From Sanguibacter suarezii NBRC 16159 (lineage in GTDB: Bacteria; Actinomycetota; Actinomycetes; Actinomycetales; Cellulomonadaceae): a stretch of DNA of 64,000 nt. The notes beneath the pieces are model-generated. The model was not told the DNA's origin and made no database searches. It was given only the letters and a program-made list of their open reading frames with translations. The position numbers and the translations under genes were made by a program. The DNA lies in assembly GCF_001552735.1 (NCBI RefSeq), contig NZ_BCRT01000018.1, positions 57,618 through 121,617 of the forward strand, written 5' to 3'. Below, in pieces: positions 28,452-43,741 of this stretch (its first letter is position 1; the number at the start of each line of letters is the position of its first letter).

Positions 28452-29642
28452 TCACTTGACGATCTTCGTGACCTGACCCGATCCAACGGTGCGGCCACCC
28501 TCACGGATAGCAAAGCCGAGGCCCTCTTCCATGGCGATGGGCTGGATGAGCTCGACCGACATCTCGGTGTTGTCGCCAGGCATGACCATCTCGGTGCCCT
28601 CGGGCAGCGTGATGACGCCGGTGACGTCCGTGGTGCGGAAGTAGAACTGCGGGCGGTAGTTGGAGTAGAACGGGTTGTGACGCCCACCCTCGTCCTTGCC
28701 CAGGATGTAGACGCGAGCCTCGAAGTTCGTGTGAGGCGTGATCGAGCCGGGCTTGACGACAACCTGGCCGCGCTCGACGTCTTCGCGCTTGATGCCGCGG
28801 AGAAGCAGACCGGTGTTGTCGCCAGCCTGTGCCTCGTCCATGGACTTGTGGAAGGTCTCGATGCCGGTGACGGTCGTCTTCTGCGCGGGGCGGATTCCGA
28901 CGATCTCGACCTCAGAGTTGACCGCAAGGCGTCCACGGTCGACCTTGCCGGTGACGACGGTTCCACGACCGGTGATCGTGAAGACGTCCTCGATCGGCAT
29001 GAGGAAGGGCTTGTCGAGGTCACGGACCGGGTCCGGGACGTTCTCGTCGACAGCGTCCATGAGGTCCGCGACGGACTGGACCCACTGGGGGTCGCCCTCG
29101 AGGGCCTTGAGGCCGGAGACGCGCATGACGGGAGCGTTGTCGCCGTCGAAGCCCTGTGCGGAGAGGAGCTCGCGCACCTCCATCTCGACGAGCTCGAGGA
29201 TTTCCTCGTCCTCGACCATGTCAGCCTTGTTCAGCGCGACCAGCAGGTAGGGAACACCAACCTGGCGGGCGAGCAGAACGTGCTCACGGGTCTGAGCCAT
29301 CGGGCCGTCAGTCGCAGCGACGACGAGGATGGCGCCGTCCATCTGCGCAGCACCGGTGATCATGTTCTTGATGTAGTCAGCGTGCCCGGGGGCGTCGACG
29401 TGCGCGTAGTGGCGCTTGTCGGTCTCGTACTCGATGTGCGAGATGTTGATCGTGATGCCGCGCTGCTTCTCTTCGGGCGCCTTGTCGATCTCGTCGAACT
29501 TGAACTCAGGGTTCACGTCCGGGTACTTGTCGTGCAGCACCTTGGAGATCGCCGCGGTCAGCGTCGTCTTGCCGTGGTCGACGTGACCGATGGTGCCGAT
29601 GTTGACGTGCGGCTTGTTCCGCTCAAACTTGGCCTTAGCCAC
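28452..29642 (-). CDS. tuf: Elongation factor Tu
   Basis: The 396-residue GTPase has G1 GHVDHGKT, G3 DAPGHADY, G4 NKAD and domains II and III of normal length. It delivers aminoacyl-tRNA to the A site. Start is GTG at 29642 with AGGAGGACC upstream. It follows fusA by 131 nt in the str operon. Only one tuf copy is in the window. Confidence 0.98.
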   Translation of the reverse strand: MAKAKFERNKPHVNIGTIGHVDHGKTTLTAAISKVLHDKYPDVNPEFKFDEIDKAPEEKQRGITINISHIEYETDKRHYAHVDAPGHADYIKNMITGAAQMDGAILVVAATDGPMAQTREHVLLARQVGVPYLLVALNKADMVEDEEILELVEMEVRELLSAQGFDGDNAPVMRVSGLKALEGDPQWVQSVADLMDAVDENVPDPVRDLDKPFLMPIEDVFTITGRGTVVTGKVDRGRLAVNSEVEIVGIRPAQKTTVTGIETFHKSMDEAQAGDNTGLLLRGIKREDVERGQVVVKPGSITPHTNFEARVYILGKDEGGRHNPFYSNYRPQFYFRTTDVTGVITLPEGTEMVMPGDNTEMSVELIQPIAMEEGLGFAIREGGRTVGSGQVTKIVK

Positions 29643-29773
29643 TGGGGTCCTCCTGGGACTTTGGGTAGTTGTGCCGAACGATGCACATACGAACTCAGGC
29701 GAGATGTATCTGCGGGGCGTGCGGGTCGCTACAGGTTGATGGTGGTGATACTACGGTTCGACCTGTTGGGGAC

Positions 29774-31876
<2,103 letters not shown>

Positions 31877-31953
31877 GGTGGTTTACCTCTTACTGATGGG
31901 GGATGGAGCACAACAAAAATGAGATGACGCTCCTGCGCGTCGGAAGACGGGCA

Positions 31954-31983
31954 GGTGCCCCGAGGTCAACGCCCCGGGGCACC
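31954..31983 (-). terminator. Hairpin between rpsG and fusA
   Basis: GGTGCCCCG (31954-31962) pairs with CGGGGCACC (31975-31983) around a 12-nt loop, 9 nt after the rpsG stop. It may attenuate transcription or mark a processing site inside the str operon. Confidence 0.5.
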
Positions 31984-31992
31984 CAACCATCA

Positions 31993-32463
31993 TTACCAGC
32001 GGTAGTGCGCGAAGGCCTTGTTCGACTCGGCCATCTTGTGGATGTCCTCGCGGCGCTTGACAGCGGCACCGAGGCCGTTGCTCGCGTCGAGGATCTCGTT
32101 CATGAGGCGCTCGGTCATCGTCTTCTCGCGACGGGCGCGGGAGTAGTCGGTGAGCCAGCGCAGCGCGAGCGTGGTGGAACGCGTCGGGCGGACCTCGACG
32201 GGGACCTGGTAGGTCGCTCCACCGACGCGGCGCGAGCGAACCTCGAGCGCGGGGCGGACGTTCTCGAGCGCGCGCTTGAGAACGACGACGGGGTCACCCG
32301 CGGTCTTCTCGCGGACACCCTCGAGGGCGCCGTAGACGATCGCCTCGGCGGTCGACTTCTTGCCGTCGAGAAGAACCTTGTTGATCAGTTGCGTGACGAC
32401 CGGCGATCCGTAGACCGGGTCGACGATAAGTGGCCGCTTCGGGGCCGGACCCTTACGAGGCAT
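31993..32463 (-). CDS. rpsG: 30S ribosomal protein S7
   Basis: The 156-residue protein starts [20 protein letters not shown] and contains [19 protein letters not shown] and the C-terminal [20 protein letters not shown]7 nucleates the 30S head. The ATG at 32463 lies 1 nt after the rpsL stop. Confidence 0.97.
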   Translation of the reverse strand: MPRKGPAPKRPLIVDPVYGSPVVTQLINKVLLDGKKSTAEAIVYGALEGVREKTAGDPVVVLKRALENVRPALEVRSRRVGGATYQVPVEVRPTRSTTLALRWLTDYSRARREKTMTERLMNEILDASNGLGAAVKRREDIHKMAESNKAFAHYRW

Positions 32464-32464
32464 C

Positions 32465-32839
32465 TCAGCTCTTCTCCTTCTTCGCGCCGTAGCGGCTGCG
32501 AGCCTGCTTGCGGTTCTTGACACCCTGGGTGTCGAGAGCGCCGCGGATGACCTTGTAGCGCACACCGGGGAGGTCCTTCACACGACCACCGCGAACGAGC
32601 ACGATGGAGTGCTCCTGGAGGTTGTGGCCGACGCCGGGGATGTACGCGGTGACCTCAACGCCACTGGAGAGCTTCACACGGGCGACCTTGCGGAGCGCGG
32701 AGTTCGGCTTCTTCGGGGTGGTGGTGTAGACGCGGGTGCACACACCGCGCCGCTGAGGGGATCCCTTGAGGGCCGGGGTCTTGGACTTTCCGACCTTCGA
32801 TGTCCGCCCCTTGCGGACGAGCTGCTGAATCGTGGGCAC
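32465..32839 (-). CDS. rpsL: 30S ribosomal protein S12
   Basis: The 124-residue protein begins [12 protein letters not shown] and has the decoding loops [13 protein letters not shown] and [12 protein letters not shown]. Lys43 and Lys88, the usual sites of streptomycin-resistance changes, are both wild type. Start is GTG at 32839. It heads the str operon behind a long leader and a strong promoter. Confidence 0.98.
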   Translation of the reverse strand: MPTIQQLVRKGRTSKVGKSKTPALKGSPQRRGVCTRVYTTTPKKPNSALRKVARVKLSSGVEVTAYIPGVGHNLQEHSIVLVRGGRVKDLPGVRYKVIRGALDTQGVKNRKQARSRYGAKKEKS

Positions 32840-33171
32840 TGCGTCTCCGTGTCTACTCGAGCCCGCCGGGGAGTTCCCGACGACGGCTGCTGGTATGTAT
32901 TGCTGGTCTGCGTCCGGGCTGGGTGCACGAGGGCACCGCAGCTTCGCTGCAATACGCCACGTACCACCGGCTCGATGGTCCAGCTCGCGCAGTGCTGCGT
33001 CGAGCCGGAGAAGCCCGCCAGCTGGTCATGCTCTCGCCCTCGGCCCGGAGTGATCCGAGTCGTGACCACAGGCTCACCACCGTCGAGCCAGAGAGGCTTA
33101 CGCTCCTCGGCGACCGGCGGTCAGCGGCAGGTGGTGCAGACGAAAGCCCGACAGCACGGGCACGGTTGCTA
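32840..33171 (-). promoter_or_regulatory. Long 5' leader of rpsL
   Basis: About 325 nt separate the predicted transcription start from rpsL. No convincing gene is seen on either strand; a plus-strand frame over 32800-33252 has no ribosome-binding site or family resemblance. It may carry regulatory structure, but no single long hairpin stands out. Confidence 0.4.
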
Positions 33172-33200
33172 ACCCTACTCGCCTTCGCGGCACAGGTCAA
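33172..33200 (-). promoter_or_regulatory. Promoter of the str operon (rpsL)
   Basis: Minus-strand TTGACC (33195-33200), 17-nt spacer, TAGGGT (33172-33177). This is one of the best sigma-A-type matches in the window. It lies between the rpoC terminator and rpsL. Confidence 0.75.
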
Positions 33201-33216
33201 AGTCGCCGGTACGCCG

Positions 33217-33250
33217 ACGGGGCGGCTCCCCCGAGAGGGAACCGCCCCGT
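33217..33250 (-). terminator. Terminator of rpoC
   Basis: ACGGGGCGG (33217-33225) pairs with 33242-33250; after one C-A mismatch TCCC pairs with GGGA. It starts 44 nt after the rpoC stop and just before the str promoter. Confidence 0.75.
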
Positions 33251-33294
33251 AGGCGTTCAGCTGGTCGAGCAGGCCCGACCTGGACGGACCGCGG

Positions 33295-37176
<3,882 letters not shown>

Positions 37177-37258
37177 GGTGGTCCTACTTCCTTCGTCTGC
37201 CGGCCTGTCCGGGATTCTTCCCGGCCGGCGCGGTGGAGGTGCTACAGAGTGTCGGATG

Positions 37259-37291
37259 AGCCGGGGCTCGCGCTATGGGCGAGCCCCGGCT
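37259..37291 (-). terminator. 13-bp hairpin between rpoB and rpoC
   Basis: AGCCGGGGCTCGC (37259-37271) pairs perfectly with 37279-37291 around GCTATGG. It lies 10 nt after the rpoB stop and over 80 nt before rpoC. Another GC-rich inverted sequence (GCCGGC and CCGGCCGGC) follows near 37199-37230. It is a candidate attenuator or processing hairpin. Confidence 0.6.
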
Positions 37292-37301
37292 GTCACCGAG
37301 A

Positions 37302-40300
37302 TCAGATCTCGTCGATGCTGGAGGCTGCGTTGGGGCGACGCGACAGGTCGATACCGAGCTCTTCGGCGGCGCGGTACACGTCGTCGTCGGACTCGCGCAT
37401 CTCGATGGAGACACCGTCGCTGGAGAGCACCTCGACGTTCAGGCACAGCGACTGCATCTCCTTGAGGAGCACCTTGAAGGACTCCGGGATGCCCGAGTCG
37501 GGGATGTTCTCGCCCTTGACGATCGCCTCGTAGACCTTCACACGTCCGGGGACGTCGTCGGACTTGATCGTCAGCAGCTCCTGGAGGGTGTACGCGGCGC
37601 CGTATGCCTCGAGCGCCCACACCTCCATCTCACCGAAGCGCTGTCCACCGAACTGCGCCTTACCACCGAGCGGCTGCTGCGTGATCATCGAGTACGGGCC
37701 CGTGGAACGAGCGTGGATCTTGTCGTCCACCAGGTGGTGGAGCTTCAAGATGTACATGTATCCCACAGCGACGGGCTCGGGGAACGGCTCGCCGGAGCGG
37801 CCGTCGAAGAGGCGCGCCTTGCCGTCGGGCTGGACCATGCGCTGGCCGTCCCGGTTCGGCAGGGTGGACTGCAGCAGACCGCTGAGCGCGTTCTCCTGGA
37901 GACCGTCGAACACCGGCGTCGCCACCGGGTTGCGGGGCTCGGACTTCGCCGCGATCGCGGGGACGTTCTCCTTCCAGGAGAGGTCACCCTCGGTCGCCAG
38001 CTCGATGTTCCAGCCCTGAGCCGCGATCCACCCGAGGTGGACCTCCAGCACCTGACCGACGTTCATTCGTCCGGGGACACCCATCGGGTTGAGGACGATG
38101 TCGACCGGCGTGCCGTCCTCGAGGAACGGCATGTCCTCGATCGGCAGGATCGTCGAGATGACGCCCTTGTTGCCGTGACGGCCGGCGAGCTTGTCACCAG
38201 CGGTGATCTTGCGTCGCTGAGCGATGTACACGCGGACCAGCTCGTTCACGCCGGCGGGCAGCTCGTCGCCGTCCTCACGGTTGAAGGTGCGGACCTCGAT
38301 GACGGTGCCGGACTCGCCGTGGGGAACCTTGAGCGAGGTGTCGCGGACCTCACGGGCCTTCTCGCCGAAGATGGCGCGCAGCAGGCGCTCCTCGGGGGTG
38401 AGCTCGGTCTCGCCCTTGGGCGTGACCTTGCCGACCAGCACGTCGCCCGAGGAGACCTCGGCGCCGATCCGGATGATGCCACGCTCGTCGAGGTCCGCCA
38501 GGACGTCCTCGGAGACGTTCGGGATGTCCCGGGTGATCTCCTCAGGGCCGAGCTTCGTGTCGCGGGCGTCGACCTCGTGCTCCTCGATGTGGATCGAGGA
38601 GAGGACGTCGTCCTGGACCAGACGCTGGCTGAGGATGATCGCGTCCTCGTAGTTGTGGCCTTCCCACGACATGAATGCCACGAGGAGGTTGCGTCCGAGG
38701 GACAGCTCTCCCTCGTCCGTCGCGGGACCGTCAGCGAGCACCGAGCCGACCTCGACCCGAGCGCCCTCGTCGACCAGCACGCGCTGGTTGTAGGAGGTGC
38801 CCTGGTTGGAGCGGCGGAACTTGGCTGCGCGGTAGCTCGTGGTGGTCGCGTCGTCGTTGGCGACGACGATGAGGTCTGCGGAGACCTCGGTGACCACACC
38901 GGGCTTGGTGGCGACGATGACGTCACCGGCGTCGATCGCTGCACGACGCTCCATGCCGGTTCCCACGAGAGGCGCCTCGGAACGAACCAGGGGCACCGCC
39001 TGACGCTGCATGTTGGCACCCATGAGTGCGCGGTTGGCGTCGTCGTGCTCGAGGAACGGGATGAGGGCGGTCGCCACGGACACCATCTGACGCGGTGAGA
39101 CGTCCATGTAGTCCACAGCGGTGCCCAGGACGTCGTCGGTCTCGCCACCCTTGAGGCGGACGAGCACACGCTCCTGACGGAACGAGCCGTCAGCGTTGAG
39201 CTCGGTGTTCGCCTGGGCGATGACGTAGCGGTCCTCGTCGTCAGCCGTCAGGTAGACGACCTCGTCGGAGACCTTGCCGTTCTCGACCTTGCGGTACGGC
39301 GTCTCGATGAAGCCGAAGGGGTTGATCCGGCCGAAGGAGGCCAGCGAGCCGATCAGACCGATGTTCGGGCCTTCAGGGGTCTCGATGGGGCACATGCGTC
39401 CGTAGTGCGAGGGGTGGACGTCACGGACCTCCATGCCGGCGCGGTCACGGGAGAGACCACCCGGGCCCAGCGCGGACAGACGACGCTTGTGCGTCAGGCC
39501 GGCGAGCGGGTTGTTCTGGTCCATGAACTGCGACAGCTGGGACGTTCCGAAGAACTCCTTGATCGAGGCCACCACGGGGCGGATGTTGATCAGGGTCTGC
39601 GGGGCGATGGCCTCGACGTCCTGCGTGGTCATCCGCTCGCGGACGACGCGCTCCATACGAGACAGGCCGGTACGGACCTGGTTCTGGATGAGCTCGCCGA
39701 CGGCGCGGATACGACGGTTGCCGAAGTGGTCGATGTCGTCGGTCTCGACGCGGACCTCGATGGCCTCACCGTTCTTCTTGCCCGGGATGGTGGGCGCGTC
39801 GGCGTGCAGCGCAGCGAGGTACTTGATCGTCGCGACGATGTCGGTGACGGTCAGGACCGAGTCGGCGAGCGGCGCGTCGATGCCGAGCTTCTTGTTCACC
39901 TTGTAGCGGCCGACCTTGGCGAGGTCGTAGCGCTTGGGGTTGAAGTAGAAGTTCTCCAGCAGCGAGCGACCCGCCTCGACCGTGGGCGGCTCGCCCGGAC
40001 GGATCTTGCGGTAGAGGTCGACGAGCGCCTCTTCCTCGGTGGTGACGTGGTCCTTCTCGAGGGTGTCCAGGATCGACGGGAAGTCCGCGAACTCCTCGCG
40101 GATCTCCGACTCGGTCAGGCCCAGCGCCTTGAGGAGGACGGTGACGGACTGCTTGCGCTTGCGGTCGACGCGGACGCCGACGGCGTCGCGCTTGTCGATC
40201 TCGAACTCGAGCCACGCACCGCGCGAGGGGATGATCTTCGCGGAGAAGATGTCCTTGTCGCTGGTCTTGTCGGCAGTACGCTCGAAGTAGACGCCCGGCG

Positions 40301-40814
40301 AACGGACGAGCTGCGACACGACGACGCGCTCAGTGCCGTTGATGATGAAGGTGCCGCGCTCGGTCATGAGCGGGAAGTCACCCATGAAGACCGTCTGGCT
40401 CTTGATCTCACCGGTGTTGTAGTTGAAGAACTCCGCCGTGACGAACAGCGGGGCTGCGTATGTGAAGTCCTTTTCCTTGCACTCTTCAGCCGTGTGCTTC
40501 GGTGGTTCGAAGCGGTGGTTGGAGAACGAGAGGGACATCGAGGAGCCGAAGTCTTCAATCGGCGAGATCTCTTCGAAGATCTCTTCCAGACCGGACGTCT
40601 CGGGGACGTCCTGACGACCAGATTCCTTGGCAGCTGCGACGCGAGCGCGCCACTTGTCGTTGCCCAGGAGCCAGTCGAAGCTCTCAGTCTGGAGGCCAAG
40701 GAGGTCAGGGACCTCGAGTGGCTCAAAGATCTTGGCGAAGGAGACGCGCCGGGAAGCGGTGCGGTTCGCGATTGCGTCGGCGGACGGAGCAGAAGGGGTG
40801 CGCGAGGCAGCCAA
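37302..40814 (-). CDS. rpoB: DNA-directed RNA polymerase beta subunit
   Basis: The 1170-residue subunit starts with TTG at 40814 ([12 protein letters not shown]), 6 nt after GGGAAGGA, matching actinobacterial RpoB starts. The rifampicin region reads [20 protein letters not shown] with [11 protein letters not shown] after it; the Asp, His and Ser positions most often changed in resistance are wild type. C-terminal motifs [13 protein letters not shown] and LLKEMQSL are normal. It has its own promoter and follows rplL after strong hairpins. Confidence 0.98.
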   Translation of the reverse strand: MAASRTPSAPSADAIANRTASRRVSFAKIFEPLEVPDLLGLQTESFDWLLGNDKWRARVAAAKESGRQDVPETSGLEEIFEEISPIEDFGSSMSLSFSNHRFEPPKHTAEECKEKDFTYAAPLFVTAEFFNYNTGEIKSQTVFMGDFPLMTERGTFIINGTERVVVSQLVRSPGVYFERTADKTSDKDIFSAKIIPSRGAWLEFEIDKRDAVGVRVDRKRKQSVTVLLKALGLTESEIREEFADFPSILDTLEKDHVTTEEEALVDLYRKIRPGEPPTVEAGRSLLENFYFNPKRYDLAKVGRYKVNKKLGIDAPLADSVLTVTDIVATIKYLAALHADAPTIPGKKNGEAIEVRVETDDIDHFGNRRIRAVGELIQNQVRTGLSRMERVVRERMTTQDVEAIAPQTLINIRPVVASIKEFFGTSQLSQFMDQNNPLAGLTHKRRLSALGPGGLSRDRAGMEVRDVHPSHYGRMCPIETPEGPNIGLIGSLASFGRINPFGFIETPYRKVENGKVSDEVVYLTADDEDRYVIAQANTELNADGSFRQERVLVRLKGGETDDVLGTAVDYMDVSPRQMVSVATALIPFLEHDDANRALMGANMQRQAVPLVRSEAPLVGTGMERRAAIDAGDVIVATKPGVVTEVSADLIVVANDDATTTSYRAAKFRRSNQGTSYNQRVLVDEGARVEVGSVLADGPATDEGELSLGRNLLVAFMSWEGHNYEDAIILSQRLVQDDVLSSIHIEEHEVDARDTKLGPEEITRDIPNVSEDVLADLDERGIIRIGAEVSSGDVLVGKVTPKGETELTPEERLLRAIFGEKAREVRDTSLKVPHGESGTVIEVRTFNREDGDELPAGVNELVRVYIAQRRKITAGDKLAGRHGNKGVISTILPIEDMPFLEDGTPVDIVLNPMGVPGRMNVGQVLEVHLGWIAAQGWNIELATEGDLSWKENVPAIAAKSEPRNPVATPVFDGLQENALSGLLQSTLPNRDGQRMVQPDGKARLFDGRSGEPFPEPVAVGYMYILKLHHLVDDKIHARSTGPYSMITQQPLGGKAQFGGQRFGEMEVWALEAYGAAYTLQELLTIKSDDVPGRVKVYEAIVKGENIPDSGIPESFKVLLKEMQSLCLNVEVLSSDGVSIEMRESDDDVYRAAEELGIDLSRRPNAASSIDEI

Positions 40815-41056
40815 GAGGGGTCCTTCCCTGCGGATCGAGTGCACGCTGTTGCGCTTTGTGGCCGGCTCGTCCACCCTTGTGGTGTCATTTGACACCCAGC
40901 AGCACCCGCGGGTCCGTCGGAGACGGGCTTCGCTTCGGCCACGTGCCGCCAGACCGCTGGTCCACAACCTGCTCGGAGGTCGCCCCGAGAGTTCAGACCA
41001 TCCGGTCGCACGACACCATGGATGGGTTTTGCAGGCACACGCCAGCGCAAAGCGTC

Positions 41057-41086
41057 AGCATAGCCGACCGAGTCAAGAAATGGCAA
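41057..41086 (-). promoter_or_regulatory. Promoter of rpoBC
   Basis: Minus-strand TTGCCA (41081-41086), 18-nt spacer, TATGCT (41057-41062). It lies downstream of the rplL hairpins, so rpoBC can be transcribed separately. The leader is about 240 nt. A TTGACT inside the spacer offers an alternative -35 with poor spacing. Confidence 0.65.
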
Positions 41087-41148
41087 CCCGGCCGTTGTGC
41101 GCATGCGGCCCTGGCCCGGCGCACGCGCCGGCCGGAGTCCGCCAGAGA

Positions 41149-41225
41149 TCCTCCGGCGGGTGACCCTGCCGGAGGAATCTCAGGAGAGACGATGAGGCCC
41201 GCACCCTTGGCAGGGTGCGGGCCTC
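41149..41225 (-). terminator. Tandem hairpins between rplL and rpoB
   Basis: The first hairpin in the transcript is GAGGCCCGCACCC (41194-41206) with 41213-41225, 13 bp and a TTGGCA loop, extendable by a T-G and three more pairs. The second is TCCTCCGGC (41149-41157) with 41168-41176. Neither has a T tract. In other bacteria an attenuator or processing site at this place sets the rplJL to rpoBC ratio. Confidence 0.75.
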
Positions 41226-41300
41226 GTCGCACTGTGTGGGCCGCGGACCTGGGCGTCGATGACGTCCTAGGCCGCGCAGCCCGAGCCCAGAGGGCTCAGA

Positions 41301-41684
41301 TCACTTGAGGGTGACGGTGGCGCCGGCGCCTTCGAGGGCAGCCTTTGCCTTCTCCGCGGTCTCCTTGTTAGCAGCCTCGAGGACCGCCTTCGGAGCGGCG
41401 TCAACGAGGTCCTTGGCCTCCTTCAGGCCGAGGCTCGTGAGGGCACGCACCTCCTTGATGACCTGGATCTTCTTGTCGCCAGCGGACTCGAGGATGACGT
41501 CGAACTCGTCCTTCTCCTCCTCGACCTCAGCTGCTGCAGCGGCCGGGCCGGCAACGGCAACGGCGGCGGGAGCGGCTGCGGTGACCTCGAAGGTCTCCTC
41601 GAATGCCTTGACGAACTCGGAGAGCTCGATGAGGGTCAGGTCCTTGAAAGCTGCAATGAGCTCTTCGGTGCTGAGCTTCGCCAT
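41301..41684 (-). CDS. rplL: 50S ribosomal protein L7/L12
   Basis: The 127-residue protein has the N-terminal dimerisation helices ([27 protein letters not shown]), an Ala-rich hinge (about 35-55) and the C-terminal factor-binding domain [24 protein letters not shown]. It forms the stalk with L10. It follows rplJ by 80 nt. Confidence 0.98.
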   Translation of the reverse strand: MAKLSTEELIAAFKDLTLIELSEFVKAFEETFEVTAAAPAAVAVAGPAAAAAEVEEEKDEFDVILESAGDKKIQVIKEVRALTSLGLKEAKDLVDAAPKAVLEAANKETAEKAKAALEGAGATVTLK

Positions 41685-41764
41685 GGTCGGCGTTCCTTCC
41701 TAGTTGTCCTGCGTGAAGCAGAGTGTGGTGTGTGTGCGGCGCCCGTGCATTCCCGGAGGAAGAC

Positions 41765-42295
41765 TCAGGCAGCGCTTTCCTGCGAAGCCTGCTTCTCGCG
41801 CAGGGCGTCGATGGTGCGCACAGCCTGTGATGCGGGGGCCGTGAACAGGTACGCCGCCTGGTAGAGCGACGCCTTGAAAACGCCAGCTGCCTTGGCCAGC
41901 AGAACCTCGCGGGACTCGAGGTCCGCGAGCTTCGTGATGTCCTCGGCCGTCAGCGGGCGTCCGTCGAGGACACCAGCCTTGATGACGAGCTGGGGGTTCG
42001 CCTTGGCGAAGTCACGCAGACCCTTGGCAGCCTCGACCGGGTCCCCGGTGATGAAGGCGATTGCCGACGGCCCAGCAAGCGCGTCGTCGAGTCCCTCGAC
42101 ACCGGCTTCCTTGGCCGCGATTGCGGTCAGCGTGTTCTTCACCACTGCGAAGGTTGCGTTGCCGCTGAGCGACCGACGCAGCTGCTTGAGCTGCGCGACG
42201 GTGAGCCCGCGGTACTCGGTCAGCACGGCAGCGTTGGACTCGCGGAACAGGTCCGAGAGCTCTGCGACTGCGGCTGCCTTGTCCGGCCTCGCCAT
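41765..42295 (-). CDS. rplJ: 50S ribosomal protein L10
   Basis: The 176-residue protein has [35 protein letters not shown] and the C-terminal helix that binds L12 dimers. ATG at 42295 has GGAAGGA upstream; the frame further upstream runs through the leader and is not coding. It lies directly downstream of an L10-type leader with a terminator hairpin, which fits autoregulation by L10. Confidence 0.97.
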   Translation of the reverse strand: MARPDKAAAVAELSDLFRESNAAVLTEYRGLTVAQLKQLRRSLSGNATFAVVKNTLTAIAAKEAGVEGLDDALAGPSAIAFITGDPVEAAKGLRDFAKANPQLVIKAGVLDGRPLTAEDITKLADLESREVLLAKAAGVFKASLYQAAYLFTAPASQAVRTIDALREKQASQESAA

Positions 42296-42359
42296 GGCAA
42301 TCCTTCCGATGGTGGTGCCGCTGGTCTCGCCGGAACTCCGGCTCCCGCACCGCCACACG

Positions 42360-42388
42360 AAAAAGAGCCCCACGCAGGCGTGGGGCTC
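42360..42388 (-). terminator. Attenuator-like intrinsic terminator in the rplJ leader
   Basis: On the minus strand GAGCCCCACG, a 4-nt loop, CGTGGGGCTC and then TTTTT form a textbook intrinsic terminator, the only one in this window with a clear T run. It sits 65 nt before the rplJ start and inside its 5' leader, so it is regulatory rather than end-of-gene. Confidence 0.85.
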
Positions 42389-42510
42389 ATAAGGTCACAA
42401 GTTGAACTTGATCGTCACGTGCTCTCACCTGCGCTGGCCTCCACGTGTGCGGAGCTTCGGTCGATCGGCTAGTTTCCTGGCACGACCAACGACCTGCGGT
42501 CTTGGGTACG
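42365..42510 (-). ncRNA. L10 (rplJL) leader RNA
   Basis: The leader contains AAGACCGCAGGTCGTTGG (minus strand, 42486-42503), closely resembling the L10-binding element of ribosomal L10 leaders. It forms a hairpin with CCAA/TTGG and GAC/GTC pairs. L10, or the L10-L12 complex, is known to bind such leaders and shut down rplJL. The downstream terminator at 42360-42388 supplies the switch. Boundaries are approximate. Confidence 0.65.
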
Positions 42511-42516
42511 CAGCAG

Positions 42517-42546
42517 ACTCTACCTCACCCGGCCCGTGATACCTAA
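42517..42546 (-). promoter_or_regulatory. Promoter candidate of rplJL
   Basis: Minus-strand TTAGGT (42541-42546), 18-nt spacer, TAGAGT (42517-42522). The start would fall about 7-12 nt before the L10-leader element. It lies only 25 nt beyond the last gene of the Tad locus, with no terminator between. Confidence 0.55.
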
Positions 42547-42570
42547 CCGGCTGGGTCAGCGGGACTCCTG

Positions 42571-43044
42571 TCAGCCCCAGCTGCCCTGGGCCCGCTCACG
42601 GTCGAGGCGCTCCAGGTACTGGTTGCGCTCGCGCGAGGGGCCGCCGGGGCTGACGAAGATCGCGGACAGCACCGCACCCGCGGTCCAGATGCCGAGGTTC
42701 GTGACCAGGCCCCAGCCGAGCTCGGCGCCGCCGGTGACCAGGCCCGCCCCGACGGTGATGACCGTGAGCACGAGCCATGTCCCCACCCCGACCGCGATCG
42801 CGTTGACCGCACCCAGGCCCCGGCGGTCGAAGCCGTGCCGCTGCCTGATCATCACCAGCACGAGAGCACCGACCAGGCACATGCGGACCAGCTCGACGAC
42901 GAGCATCCCGTTGACCCACCCGGTGGACAGGACCCCGAGACGGTCAGCCAGGGAGGGCGACGAGAGCACGGCGGCGGAGACGATGATGCTCGTGACCACG
43001 CCCAGCGCGGTCCCGATGATGATCTCGCGGGGGAACAGACGCAT
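42571..43044 (-). CDS. Small four-helix membrane protein, unknown function
   Basis: The 157-residue protein has four hydrophobic segments (about 8-28, 43-65, 78-100 and 108-130) and a charged C-terminal tail (GGPSRERNQYLERLDRERAQ). I do not recognise a family. Its ATG overlaps the stop of the upstream lipoprotein gene by one base (TGATG), so the two are translationally coupled. It is the last gene of the Tad-locus strand run before rplJ. Confidence 0.75.
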   Translation of the reverse strand: MRLFPREIIIGTALGVVTSIIVSAAVLSSPSLADRLGVLSTGWVNGMLVVELVRMCLVGALVLVMIRQRHGFDRRGLGAVNAIAVGVGTWLVLTVITVGAGLVTGGAELGWGLVTNLGIWTAGAVLSAIFVSPGGPSRERNQYLERLDRERAQGSWG

Positions 43045-43688
43045 CAGCCCTCCCCCTGCACCAGCTCAGCGCTGAGCATCGCGTCCAGGACGGCAGAGCC
43101 CTCGAGCTCGCCCGCCGGAGCGACGGCCATGACGGAGTAGAACTGGCCCTCCTCCGTCACCAGCCACAGCGAGGCGACCTCGGTCGCGAGCACCTCACCG
43201 GTGGCAAGAGGCACCTCTTCGCTCCAGAAGAAGGCGACTGCCTGCGCAGCACCGGGCCACTGCTCGACGGAGCGGTGCACGTCGTCGTAGGCGGCGTCGA
43301 TGGAGAACGACTTCTCGCGGACCCAGGTCTCGGAGTAGATGTCGATCCCCGTGCCGGTCGAGACCTGCAGCGCAGGGAGCCCGCCCACCGCGTCGGGCAT
43401 CCGGTAGGTCACGGTCTCTTCCGCTCCCTCGGGCGTCCCGGGATCATGGATCACCGAGCCGTCGGGGAGGGTGATGCTCAGCCCGGGCAGCACCTCGGTC
43501 TCCTCACCGGAGGGCGAGCTGGGCTCGAGGCCCAGCGGCTCGTCCTTGGGGACCGTCTCCGACTCCCCCGCATTCATCGTCGGCGCCTCCGAGCTGGTCA
43601 CAGGGGCACTCCCCTCGGTGTCGTCTCCACCGCACCCCGCCGTGAGGCCGATGGCCGCAAGCGCCAGCAGCGCGAGCATCTTCTTCAT
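43044..43688 (-). CDS. Putative lipoprotein of the Tad locus
   Basis: The 214-residue protein starts MKKMLALLALAAIGLTAGC, a lipoprotein signal with Cys19 as the lipidated residue. A Thr/Ser/Glu-rich linker follows, then a domain of about 130 residues containing TYRMPDAVGGLPALQVSTG, not assigned to a family. The ATG at 43688 fits GAAGGA spacing better than 43694. It probably sits on the outer face of the membrane. The gene lies 53 nt after the 464-residue pseudopilin-like gene. Confidence 0.75.
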   Translation of the reverse strand: MKKMLALLALAAIGLTAGCGGDDTEGSAPVTSSEAPTMNAGESETVPKDEPLGLEPSSPSGEETEVLPGLSITLPDGSVIHDPGTPEGAEETVTYRMPDAVGGLPALQVSTGTGIDIYSETWVREKSFSIDAAYDDVHRSVEQWPGAAQAVAFFWSEEVPLATGEVLATEVASLWLVTEEGQFYSVMAVAPAGELEGSAVLDAMLSAELVQGEG

Positions 43689-43741
43689 GTCCATCCATCC
43701 TTCGACGAGGTTGCGTGCGTCCTTCGAGCGGTCGTGTCCGG

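Noticed and set aside
32800..33252. A 150-codon plus-strand frame in the rpsL-rpoC gap
   Set aside because: It overlaps the rpsL start, the str promoter and the rpoC terminator, has no ribosome-binding site and no motif.
39405..40892. A 495-codon plus-strand frame opposite rpoB
   Set aside because: It is a shadow of the rpoB codon pattern, with no recognisable domain.
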